Of a stretch of DNA of 64,000 nt, positions 56,355 through 64,000 are shown one piece after another (position 1 is the first letter of the stretch; each line of letters begins with the position of its first letter). A model generated the notes under the pieces. That model was not told the DNA's origin, did not search any database, and was given only the letters and a program-made list of their open reading frames with translations. Location of the stretch: positions 43,696 to 107,695 of the forward strand of contig JAGBHE010000093.1 in the NCBI GenBank assembly GCA_017935675.1, given 5' to 3'. Source of the DNA: Clostridia bacterium. GTDB lineage: Bacteria; Bacillota; Clostridia; UBA1381. The translations under genes were made by a program, and so were the position numbers.

Positions 56355-56870
56355 CTATTGAGATATACATTGCTTTTTACCGTATCGGTACAGAGCAATT
56401 GATATTGAAGCCGCAGATACAAGCGTAGAATACTTAACACTTGAGCCGATTATGCAATAATAAATAAAGTACACGATTACATTTACAAGGCTGAAAATAC
56501 GCATATTCTGCTCTTTTTTCTGAAATATCGCACACATAAACATCGTTGTGCCGAAAAGAGGAATAAGGTCAAGCAGCCGCCTGTAGCCTGCAAGACCGCA
56601 AACAGCGTACAGTACTGTAAAAAGTATTATTTCTGTCTGTTTTGTATCTGTTTTTCTGATGCACCGAAATAAATTTACCGAGGCTTGCAGTGCGCCGACA
56701 ATATTAAGCAGCACTGCACTGCAAAGTCCGCATGTCAGCAATACATTTACTCCTGTAAGAAGATTCACCACAGCCAAACACATCAGTATTTGTTTTCTTT
56801 TGGGCAGCTGCTGCGATATAAGGCATATCAACGTAACTGCATAACCGATTAAATCAATCACTATTTTCAT
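56355..56870 (-). CDS. YgjV-family inner membrane protein
   Basis: The 171-residue protein is hydrophobic with about five to six helices and the family start MKIVIDLIGYAVTLICLISQQLPKRKQILMC (shown across residues 1-31 in two parts: DLIGYAVTLICLISQQ and PKRKQILMC). Proteins of this kind (YgjV) have no proven function, though homologues often sit beside altronate or other sugar genes. It starts four bases after the aldolase stop (GAGAGATAAAAATG), so it is coexpressed and may act in uptake or export of a catabolic intermediate. Confidence 0.72.
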   Translation of the reverse strand: MKIVIDLIGYAVTLICLISQQLPKRKQILMCLAVVNLLTGVNVLLTCGLCSAVLLNIVGALQASVNLFRCIRKTDTKQTEIILFTVLYAVCGLAGYRRLLDLIPLFGTTMFMCAIFQKKEQNMRIFSLVNVIVYFIYYCIIGSSVKYSTLVSAASISIALYRYGKKQCISQ

Positions 56871-56872
56871 TT

Positions 56873-57769
56873 TTATCTCTCAAAAGGCCACATACAAGCT
56901 CTGAGTTCCGTTTCAAGGGATTTTGCCTGCGACTTTGTATACGACTTCATCGGATATGTGGCAGAGCCGACATTAAAGCCAAGAAGCGAAGCCGCAAATT
57001 TAATCGCCGGAATTACCTCATATTTAAACATAACGTTGATAACACGGTTTACCTTAAGCTGTGCCGCGCGGGCACCGTCAATGTTCCCTGACTTGAAGCA
57101 GCTGTATATTTTCAGAAATTCAGGAAGCATTACATTGTAGGTAGCGCCTATTCCCGCATCCGCCCCTGCCGCAAGTCCCGAAATTAAAAGCTCGTCAGGT
57201 CCGTTTATGATATTCATTTCTCCGTGAGTTTTATCCTTAAGCATCATCATCTGATACAAATTATTTGAGCTCCATTTTACGCCGGTGACGTTATCTATTT
57301 CATAAATTTTTGCTATCAGTTCAGCGCTCATATCCTTCTGCGCCGCAGGATGATAATATATAATTACAGGAATGTTGACACTGTCCGCTATCCGTTTATA
57401 GTAGTTATATATGTCGTCGCCGTCATAGAAAAAGAAAAACGGAGGTACGGCAGCAATTGCATCTGCTCCCGCTTTTTCGGCATGCCTTGCAAGTTCAAGT
57501 GCATCGTCCAGATTTATTGCGGCAATGTGACATATTACAGGCTTTCTGCCGTTAATGTGCCTGATCGCCGTCTCACACATTATCATGCGCTGCTCCTTGT
57601 CCATAACAAGTCCCTCGCCCGTTGCACCCAAAATATAAAACCCGTCCGCACCCTGATTCAACTGATAGTCTATAAGCTCCTCGGCACATTTCACACATAC
57701 GGTTTTGTTATCCGCTTCAAGCGGTGTAATCAGTGCCGGAAATATTCCCTCAAATTTGACTGTTTTCAC
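56873..57769 (-). CDS. N-acetylneuraminate lyase-like / DapA-family aldolase
   Basis: The 298-residue TIM-barrel class I aldolase has FEGIFPALITPLEAD at the start, ILGATGEGLVMDKEQR (carboxylate-binding GxTGE-type loop), IPVIIYYHPAAQ with the catalytic Tyr, and VTGVKWSSNNLYQMMML with the Schiff-base Lys. The VKW-SSN-LYQM pattern is closer to N-acetylneuraminate lyase than to dihydrodipicolinate synthase. Its place beside a sialidase-like gene and in an amino-sugar island supports sialic-acid-type cleavage. The start is GTG 57769, 14 bases after AAAGGAG; the open frame extending to 57865 is only leader sequence. Confidence 0.8.
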   Translation of the reverse strand: MKTVKFEGIFPALITPLEADNKTVCVKCAEELIDYQLNQGADGFYILGATGEGLVMDKEQRMIMCETAIRHINGRKPVICHIAAINLDDALELARHAEKAGADAIAAVPPFFFFYDGDDIYNYYKRIADSVNIPVIIYYHPAAQKDMSAELIAKIYEIDNVTGVKWSSNNLYQMMMLKDKTHGEMNIINGPDELLISGLAAGADAGIGATYNVMLPEFLKIYSCFKSGNIDGARAAQLKVNRVINVMFKYEVIPAIKFAASLLGFNVGSATYPMKSYTKSQAKSLETELRACMWPFER

Positions 57770-57783
57770 TTTTATATTCCAAG

Positions 57784-57908
57784 CTCCTTTCACCAATGCC
57801 GTTTGGGAAAAGAGAAGCAAGCAGGTTGCTGCCGGAAGCGACGCCGACGTATGTTTATACTTCAAGTCGCTGAAGGCGGCAAGATGTGCCGCTTATCTTT
57901 TTCCAAAC
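57784..57908 (-). repeat. Hairpin leader repeat, long copy, ahead of the aldolase gene
   Basis: The outer arms GTTTGGAAAAAGATAAGC (57908-57891) and CTTCTCTTTTCCCAAAC (57817-57801) match those of the copy at 34304-34359. The apex here is extended by about 70 bases that themselves hold partial inverted repeats (AGCGAC/GTCGCT and GCCGCC-type arms). The same 17-base GGCATTGGTGAAAGGAG follows, including the ribosome site of the downstream gene. Confidence 0.72.
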
Positions 57909-57929
57909 TTATCTCTCCATTTTAAAATA

Positions 57930-57975
57930 TCATTCCGAAAGCCATGCCTGTGCCTCCGGAATAAGCTCATCATTC
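57930..57975 (-). repeat. 46-bp shared gene end, copy B
   Basis: This is the counterpart of 55175-55220 with four mismatches. It is the natural-looking end of the giant protein, since IWNDELIPEAQ fits the clostridial FxWDxxLxP tail pattern, so this copy is the likelier source. Confidence 0.75.
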
Positions 57976-60900
57976 CAAATAAATTGTTTGATGACCTTAT
58001 TTCCCGGTGTTTCAACATTGACGGACTGCACATCTTTCCCATCAAGGCTTACATTCAGCTTCTTTATTGCTTCCAATCGTCCGTCCTCACCGAAAACAGC
58101 TTGGTATATAACAATGTCTTTTGCTGCGGACGATAAGTTTTCAATCGACAAATGCGTATACGCGCCCGCCTGACTGACACCGTGACCGTACACCGTTCCG
58201 GTAATTGCAAAAAGATTTATTGCAGCGGCATTTGTTGCCGCAGGCTTAATAATAACTTTATCCAAAACCTTTGTATTATCAGTCAAAGCTCTTGCCGTCA
58301 AAACCCTGCTCTCAAAAGCATTCGGAATTCCGTTTGACAGTTTGAGATTGGGAATGTGCAGTTTCCCGAAGTTCGTTGCCATAAAATCAAGCTTGCAGTC
58401 GTATGTACTGCCATTTTCATATACAAGCTGTATATCAGACTCCGAGCCAAGCGTACCTGCCAAAAAATCCAGATACTCATATCTGCCGTTTTCCAAATCA
58501 ACAGTCACACTTGTATTATAATTATTAAGTGCCGTTTTCACGCCGTCCAATTTCAGTGCGAAGGAGGTTTCTCCAAGCTGAATCTGACCATTTTGGTCCA
58601 ATAAATTTCTGAAAAAAGTTTTATTCATCACATACGGCTCGTAAAACCGATTTGATGTATTGGCTGCCGCGCTTGTATTCTCCTCTATCATAGTCTCAGC
58701 ATTGAAGCTCTCGGATATTTCAAACTGTTTCTGAATAGCCTCAAGCTGATAAATATCATAAGATAAGAGCCTGTTCGGTGTGTTTTCACATAACCACACA
58801 CTTCCTACCGAGCTTGAAGTGTTTTCCGCCTTGACGCGCCAATAGTAATTTCGTCCTCCGAAATCAAAATCAGACACTACAATGCGATTCTGCATACTTT
58901 GTGTACAAAATACTATGTCTTGAAAGGATAAATCCGTTGCCAGCTCCAATGTATAACGATCGGCTCCCGCAGCCTCCTCCCACATAAACAGCTGTCCGTG
59001 CGGATTACTGACAAATTCGCCATCTTTTGGATACACAAGCTTAAAGCTGTGGTCAATTTCCGAATGATTGGACATATTATTTAATCCAATCCTGCTCATA
59101 TCAAAATGATTCGTGTTCAGCAAGCCGTTGCGTACCGTCACATATTCTGATGCCGCATTGCTTTGCAAGAGGAAATTGCTGTCAAATATGGTATTGTTTC
59201 TATAGCCATAAATCTGATTATCTGTAATTGTATTCATTCCGGTGCGCTGAAAAGGTGTTTTTAAATGCAATGGAATATCGATTAAATTGTCGCGAAGTTC
59301 ATTCCTTGTACATTTTGAGGAATCATTGTAAATCAACTCAAGCTCCGGATAATGCGACTTCCATGTTGTCCAATTCGATTTTGTGTAAAGCTCCGTTACA
59401 GGACTGCGCATATTGGTTGACGCCATGGCATTTTCACTGTCCTTTGCCATAATTGACAACACTGCCGAATTCGCAACTGTGTTGGAGCTTATCTTATTAT
59501 CCACACCGGAAAATAAAATCCCACACCCAAAGTTTTCAATAATATTGTGATGCACTGTCTGTCCGGATAATCCATCGTCAAGATAGATTGCTGTATTGGA
59601 GGTGTTGTATAATGAAGCATCAATCGGCAGGCCGTCATGAATATAGTTATAAGATATCTCATTACCTCTGGTTATAAATGATTTCCCGCTGTAGAGAGCA
59701 CCGCCATCCTCATTTTCACGCAGTACATTATAAATCTCATTATATGATATGTCACTGTCATTTGACGTATATGAAACAGCCGCCGCAGGTACTTTATGAA
59801 TAACGTTATTTTTCATCCGTGTTCCGATAGTATAATCCAAATTTACCGCATACTTTTCCCGTTTTTTAACTCCGGCAGCATATATGTAATTGTTGCTGAC
59901 AGAGCTGTTATTCATTCTGATAAGATACTGATCCCCGCCATATAAAGATATTGCACTTCCCTCCATAAACAGAAAGCTGTTGTTTTCTATAACAATGTTA
60001 TCACCGCCGCCAAACGGCGCCCAATAGGTTGGAGAATCAACTCCCATTTTCATATTGACTCCGCTTTCCAGGCATGAAAAGGTGCAATTGTCAACAGTAA
60101 TATGCGATGGAGCCCTTTTTGTACCTAAATTCCTATCCGAAAAAATTCCTACACCTGCGCTGTTTTCAAACCGTATATTTCTGAAGGTTATATAATCAGT
60201 ATCCGCAAGCGAAATCAAAGCGTCCCTGCAAACAGCTATTTCAAGAGTACAGTCTGAGATATCATACGGGGGATAATAATAGAGTTTTGACGTTTCTGCA
60301 TTAATATACCACTCCCCCGGCTCATCTAATTCTTCAGCAATATGAAACGCCTTCCACCGAAACGGACCTGCGCCGACACCATATGTTGTATTCGATGCCA
60401 ATGTAAGTTTTTTTAAAGCGGTATCGACATCTCCTAAAATCGCATTATCATATCTGTAATCCTTATAAAAATATCCGCCGAGATATGCGCTTCCGTACTC
60501 TACGCCCCTCCAACCCGACACCGTATCATCTTTTGCGATAAAGCTGCCATTCTGACCTGTTGTCACGGTTGATTCACTATACGCGTAATTAATTTCACCG
60601 TTTGGATATTGTGCCACATTCTGTCTTTTTTTATTTAGGAACAAGGAGTAGTCCATAACTGTCAAATTACTTATATCTATTCCCTGATTTGCTAAATCTA
60701 TTTCAACTACGTTGTTCCGGTTTCCGGCTGGGATGCGCTCTTTCATTTCCGGATCCGTAATTTCTCCGGCTTCAGTTGTATCTATTCGTCTGCTGCCGGT
60801 AAAATATGCTCCATCCTGACCTTCTATGATAACAGGTGATTGCTCCGTCCCCCATGTACCGGAAAACGTGACTGTATTTTCATATGCGCCCGGCATCATG

Positions 60901-63101
60901 TAAATGGTGATCGGATATTTATCGGTAAAAGAACTCCTGATGTATTCAATTTTATCTTTTACCGCCGCAAAGCTTTTTAGCGGTGACTCTTCCGTTTGTC
61001 CATCATTTTCATCACTTCCGTAAGGCGATATATACAGTGCAAACGATTTTAAATGCTCCTGCTTAAGCTGCATATACTGTTCAATCCCTGAAATCGTATT
61101 TATATTTACACCACAATTAATTAATGTATCTATTAACTTATTTATCTCTTGAAATTGAGCAAAATTTGACATACCGGCTTCGCCGTTTCCTATGACAGAA
61201 TTAATCTGTGCTTCTGTCTGTTCAATCAATTCAGCAATATCGGGCACTTTTACAGTAAGCGCAATAACCTTATACTCCTTATTTGCCCCCGAACATTTGA
61301 ACTTAACCGAACAAATTCTTTTTCCGGCATTTACAGGAATGTAAATACTATATAATCCCATTGTAGGAAATTGTGAATAATATGTATATCCGTTTGAAGG
61401 CCCGAATGAAAGATATTTTTTTAAATCACACAAATAATCGCTTTGCTCTCTGTTTGAGTCTCCTGTGGAATACCCCGATGTTACGGCAAATTCAACTCTT
61501 TCAATTTCCCCGTCTTCATACGTAATCTCCGCACATGAATTAGAGGCACTCGTACCGCTCGCACTTCCGGCTATAAACGAAATCCCGCCGGCATAGGTAG
61601 GTTCAAACTCTATAGACGTATTGTACCCTTCGCGCATACTGATTCCCCTGCTCAAATCAGTGCTGTAGGTGGTATTGGACTTGTCTGTCACCAAGTTGTT
61701 GACACCTGCAAATGCTGCTGCCGCATCACTGTCAATTGCAACACAATTATTAACGGTTCCATGGCTGAAAAAGTCCTCAGCAGCAAGTGTCATGCTTTTT
61801 CTGTCAAGGCTTCCGTTTGAATCAATAGTAACTCTTGAGTTAAATTTTGATGACAAATTAATGTGTTTTTCATTTCCGGTATATTCTTTTGCATATTCTG
61901 ATGCTGCAGCGTCCTTTTCATATTGTGAATTATCCACTTTCCCGGTTACAGCCAGCACCTTATAATCCGCTTCAGAATGGAAATCTCTGAACACCACAGC
62001 TTTCAGTTCTCTGTCTGAATCAACAGGTATTTCAAACCAATTTATGCCGAAAACAGCATATGAATTGCTATATGAAGGTGCTGCCTTATCTGCCCACAGT
62101 CCTAAATTGGTCATTAAATTGCCATTGCTGTTCCAACCTGTCGGTACAGTAAACGTTTCTGTTTTACACGTTCCCTCCGTATATTGCAGCTCTATCTCGA
62201 AAGACGATGTCATATTACCTGTCGCTGCCGCAAAAGCAATGCTGTGATATTTTTTCGGAGCATTTAGCTTAAGTTTTTTACTGCAGCTGCTTCCGCTTGT
62301 CCCTATAGCATAATACTGCTCTTGAGGGAACGAAAAAGGAATACCGCTTTCAGAATATATAATTTCATCCGCACCTACCGTACCAACAGTCCGTTCCTTC
62401 CATATTGCAACCGATTCCTTCCACACAGTATTATCGTTTTCCATACGATAATACGGGAAATAATCATCAAAACCTCTCCCTGTAGTCTTTGCCGGATCTC
62501 CTTCATCAGCAAATGCTTTTGACAAAGCTGCACTGCTTATATCTATAGTCTCATAACGCGGCAAATAATATGTGTTTTTTTCTTTAACCTCCTGCCATTT
62601 TCTCCATATTATCGGTTTAAAATCCGTTTCAACCAACCTATTATATATAATATTTTCGCTGATTTCTTCTATTGATTTCCTTAATTCAATTGTACTTTCT
62701 GTAATCTCATCCGCGTCCGGCAATCCTGTTATCAAAGCAGCCACTCCGGTATTCTCCGCAGCTGCCCCCGCAAGCGAAGCAAGCGTAACAGCCAAAATCT
62801 TATAATTTGAACCGTTTGCCAAAAATTCTATTCTGTCTACCGGTTTTGTTTCATCGGTAACAAGGCTTACTTCATACATACCAAACTGTCTGCCTGCAGC
62901 GTCCGGGAGTGCCAAAGTACTCATGCCGGCAAAATTATTTACTCCCGCAAAAATTGACTCTCGATTACTCTGACCTGTGCCCCAGCCATCTTTTGCCGTA
63001 AAGCTTTGGTCAATATAGCTTCCGTCCTTATAGTGAATGCGGCACATGGCAGGAGCATCCTTCCACACCGCGGCAGCCGTAATAAAGCTGATACCGCAGC
63101 A
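57930..63101 (-). CDS. Giant secreted beta-helix protein with repeated modules, 5' end replaced at a junction
   Basis: About 1720 residues are readable. In order: a partial module (from the CCGISF segment), a hydrophobic stretch ILAVTLASLAGAAA near 62745-62805 that resembles a signal-peptide core, a helical segment like the mature start of the 52430 protein, two full modules, a helical linker (about 650-700), a right-handed beta-helix (about 710-1310; ALYISPYGSDENDGQ, VIIEGQDGAYFTGSRR, AIYLDDGLSGQTVHHNII), an FN3-like domain (about 1335-1410) and a final beta domain ending PEAQAWLSE. The beta-helix parallels that of the 37036 protein. The frame stays open across the junction at about 63101 to 63125, but those residues come from other DNA. 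Its true N-terminus is unknown. Confidence 0.7.
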   Translation of the reverse strand, partial: CCGISFITAAAVWKDAPAMCRIHYKDGSYIDQSFTAKDGWGTGQSNRESIFAGVNNFAGMSTLALPDAAGRQFGMYEVSLVTDETKPVDRIEFLANGSNYKILAVTLASLAGAAAENTGVAALITGLPDADEITESTIELRKSIEEISENIIYNRLVETDFKPIIWRKWQEVKEKNTYYLPRYETIDISSAALSKAFADEGDPAKTTGRGFDDYFPYYRMENDNTVWKESVAIWKERTVGTVGADEIIYSESGIPFSFPQEQYYAIGTSGSSCSKKLKLNAPKKYHSIAFAAATGNMTSSFEIELQYTEGTCKTETFTVPTGWNSNGNLMTNLGLWADKAAPSYSNSYAVFGINWFEIPVDSDRELKAVVFRDFHSEADYKVLAVTGKVDNSQYEKDAAASEYAKEYTGNEKHINLSSKFNSRVTIDSNGSLDRKSMTLAAEDFFSHGTVNNCVAIDSDAAAAFAGVNNLVTDKSNTTYSTDLSRGISMREGYNTSIEFEPTYAGGISFIAGSASGTSASNSCAEITYEDGEIERVEFAVTSGYSTGDSNREQSDYLCDLKKYLSFGPSNGYTYYSQFPTMGLYSIYIPVNAGKRICSVKFKCSGANKEYKVIALTVKVPDIAELIEQTEAQINSVIGNGEAGMSNFAQFQEINKLIDTLINCGVNINTISGIEQYMQLKQEHLKSFALYISPYGSDENDGQTEESPLKSFAAVKDKIEYIRSSFTDKYPITIYMMPGAYENTVTFSGTWGTEQSPVIIEGQDGAYFTGSRRIDTTEAGEITDPEMKERIPAGNRNNVVEIDLANQGIDISNLTVMDYSLFLNKKRQNVAQYPNGEINYAYSESTVTTGQNGSFIAKDDTVSGWRGVEYGSAYLGGYFYKDYRYDNAILGDVDTALKKLTLASNTTYGVGAGPFRWKAFHIAEELDEPGEWYINAETSKLYYYPPYDISDCTLEIAVCRDALISLADTDYITFRNIRFENSAGVGIFSDRNLGTKRAPSHITVDNCTFSCLESGVNMKMGVDSPTYWAPFGGGDNIVIENNSFLFMEGSAISLYGGDQYLIRMNNSSVSNNYIYAAGVKKREKYAVNLDYTIGTRMKNNVIHKVPAAAVSYTSNDSDISYNEIYNVLRENEDGGALYSGKSFITRGNEISYNYIHDGLPIDASLYNTSNTAIYLDDGLSGQTVHHNIIENFGCGILFSGVDNKISSNTVANSAVLSIMAKDSENAMASTNMRSPVTELYTKSNWTTWKSHYPELELIYNDSSKCTRNELRDNLIDIPLHLKTPFQRTGMNTITDNQIYGYRNNTIFDSNFLLQSNAASEYVTVRNGLLNTNHFDMSRIGLNNMSNHSEIDHSFKLVYPKDGEFVSNPHGQLFMWEEAAGADRYTLELATDLSFQDIVFCTQSMQNRIVVSDFDFGGRNYYWRVKAENTSSSVGSVWLCENTPNRLLSYDIYQLEAIQKQFEISESFNAETMIEENTSAAANTSNRFYEPYVMNKTFFRNLLDQNGQIQLGETSFALKLDGVKTALNNYNTSVTVDLENGRYEYLDFLAGTLGSESDIQLVYENGSTYDCKLDFMATNFGKLHIPNLKLSNGIPNAFESRVLTARALTDNTKVLDKVIIKPAATNAAAINLFAITGTVYGHGVSQAGAYTHLSIENLSSAAKDIVIYQAVFGEDGRLEAIKKLNVSLDGKDVQSVNVETPGNKVIKQFIWNDELIPEAQAWLSE
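62791..63101 (-). repeat. 311-bp direct repeat, copy B, ending at the foreign junction
   Basis: It aligns gap-free to 53598-53908 with about 17 differences. On its 3' side (in coding direction) the sequence turns into a signal-peptide-like stretch not found in copy A. On its 5' side it stops at the GC-rich junction near 63101. It is therefore bounded by discontinuities on both sides. Confidence 0.85.
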
Positions 63102-63237
63102 CTTCCGTGGCGATGATCCGGGCAATATCCGGACAGTAGTCCGGTACGATCGTCTCCGCCGTCTCCTCCTGTGTCAAGATCTGCTCTGTTCCAGCGTCAA
63201 AGGCATCAAAACAGCCTTTTTTCAACTCCAATTCCAT
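63102..63237 (-). pseudogene. DUF3794/SPOCS-domain (SipL-like) gene, 5' fragment only
   Basis: The first ~45 codons of a SPOCS-type protein are present: MELELKKGCFDAFDAG, QILTQEETAETIVPDYCPD, then IARIIATE, the typical start of SipL-like proteins involved in endospore morphogenesis. AAAGGA lies eight bases before ATG 63237. At about 63101 the coding sequence leaves the family and continues into the module repeat of the giant gene, so the rest is missing. The DNA here is GC-richer than the rest of the window. It is likely a misjoined contig end, or a gene cut by recombination. Confidence 0.75.
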
Positions 63238-63343
63238 CGAAACCATCCTTTCCCGGCCGTTCATATCATACTGGAGCATATGAGCGGCCGCGGATGGTTA
63301 TTCCTCGTGTTTCCGCATGCGGCGGGAGCGGTTCAAATCCCGC

Positions 63344-64000
63344 TTACTTGATGGCGGCAAACCAATAAGCTTCCCGGAGCCAGCCCATCAGCTCATCGTC
63401 GATCTCCGTCCTCTGCCGAAGCGAAAGATGGTGGGTCCAGCGGCCGGGATAAGGCTCCGAGGCATACTGGATTCGCTCCGATTCCTGCCGGTGGGACAGA
63501 CCGAAGGAGATCAGCAGTTCCCCGTCCTTTTTTCGTCTGGGATGGGAAACAAAAGCAAACCCGTATTTGTTGGAAAAGGTGATCTGGGTCTTGGACACCT
63601 TGATCCGGACTTTCTCCACCTCGGACAGCAGACGGCTGCGGAAGGCGTCATAAAGAGCCAGTTCCTCCGGTTTCCCGGCAAAAAACAGGGCTTCCTCCGC
63701 CGGCAGCTCCGGTGCGGTGCAGGCTGCCTCCCAACGGTGCAGGACCTCCAGCTGCTCCGGTGTGTGGAACCAGTGCTCCCCATTCTCCATGACGGTCAGC
63801 GCACAGTCAAACCGCTCTGCAAACCCCGTAATCTCCTGCCGCGGAGTCAGGTTATCCTGTCCCGCATAGAGGATCGCCGTTGGACAGGGCCAGCTTTCAA
63901 TAGGGTGCGCCTTCGCATACTGCCAGTACTGCCAGGACAGGGTTTCGCCGAAACCGGTCTGAATGCACCTCCGGGCCTCCAGTTCCTCCTCCGTCACTCC
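63344..64000 (-). CDS. Alpha/beta-hydrolase fused to DUF5655-type domain (5' truncated)
   Basis: The open frame runs off the window end. The visible ~218 residues hold the C-terminal half of an alpha/beta hydrolase, including ILYAGQDNLTP (acid-residue loop) and NGEHWFHTPEQ (catalytic His). A DUF5655-like domain follows (about 125-215; KVRIKVSKTQITFSNKYGFA, LISFGLSHRQESERI, YPGRWTHHLSL). GC content is clearly higher, with C/G-ending codons, unlike the genes left of 63101. It belongs with the SPOCS fragment and not with the sugar island. The nucleophile Ser lies outside the window. Confidence 0.75.
   Translation of the reverse strand, partial: GVTEEELEARRCIQTGFGETLSWQYWQYAKAHPIESWPCPTAILYAGQDNLTPRQEITGFAERFDCALTVMENGEHWFHTPEQLEVLHRWEAACTAPELPAEEALFFAGKPEELALYDAFRSRLLSEVEKVRIKVSKTQITFSNKYGFAFVSHPRRKKDGELLISFGLSHRQESERIQYASEPYPGRWTHHLSLRQRTEIDDELMGWLREAYWFAAIK

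Noticed and set aside
63325..63350. GGTTCAAATCCC motif resembling a tRNA T-loop in the GC-rich end
   Set aside because: The T-stem pairs only with an 8-base loop, no anticodon or acceptor arm can be folded around it, and the apparent CCA lies inside the C-terminal codons of the hydrolase-DUF5655 gene.
1..64000. CRISPR arrays, rRNA genes, intact insertion sequences or prophage genes
   Set aside because: No spaced direct repeats, rRNA-like stretches, transposase or phage structural motifs were seen; repeats in the window are module or leader duplications.

Overview
The window looks like a chromosomal contig from an uncultured Gram-positive anaerobe of the Clostridia (Oscillospirales- or Christensenellales-like, inferred). 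The basis is a composition in the low to mid 40s % GC by eye, strong Shine-Dalgarno sites, tightly packed genes with ATGA/GTGA overlaps, S-layer-homology (SLH) proteins, a CsaB pyruvyl transferase, an LplABC-type sugar importer without its own ATPase, and a rubredoxin.

Layout. 1-5850: the tail of a compact histidine operon (hisD partial, hisC, hisB, hisH, hisA, hisF, hisIE, PHP histidinol phosphatase). 5887-7117: a membrane-anchored transglutaminase-like protein and a bidirectional terminator. 14872 down to 7115 (minus): cell-surface polysaccharide genes (two GT4 glycosyltransferases, CsaB, MurJ-type flippase, O-antigen ligase-like polymerase, two DUF4330 membrane proteins). 15122-18130 (plus): a consensus promoter, a multi-hairpin leader and trkA-trkH potassium uptake. 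18188-23362 (minus): rubredoxin (too short for routine ORF calling), BirA, a TIM-barrel sugar isomerase, aspS, and hisS with its own consensus promoter.

48404 down to 23689 (minus): an apparent 16-gene unit with no gap above about 100 bp. It encodes a sugar ABC importer, an SLH-anchored protein, three large secreted proteins, then cytoplasmic GH3, DUF4838 (GH163-like), NagB, NagA, three Gfo/Idh/MocA oxidoreductases, a PIG-L deacetylase and a divergent NagB-like protein. A YesM-type sensor kinase is transcribed divergently from the importer. 63101 down to 50249 (minus): a second set with a giant beta-helix protein, an N-acetylneuraminate-lyase-like aldolase, a YgjV-like membrane protein, a BNR sialidase-like protein, a module-repeat secreted protein and a GH78-like protein. 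Together they read as a Gram-positive amino-sugar/complex-glycan utilisation island: large secreted wall-associated proteins handle or bind glycan, oligosaccharides are imported, and signal-less enzymes finish digestion inside.

The most unusual content is (i) an unrecognised ~200-240-residue extracellular module repeated within and between three secreted proteins, with one 311-bp block present twice at about 94-95% identity; (ii) a hairpin leader found twice ahead of unrelated catabolic genes; and (iii) an abrupt junction near 63101 where the giant gene runs into GC-richer DNA carrying a sporulation-type SPOCS/DUF3794 gene start and an alpha/beta-hydrolase-DUF5655 gene. That junction is either an assembly chimera or a recent insertion, so annotation beyond it should not be assumed to belong to the same genome.
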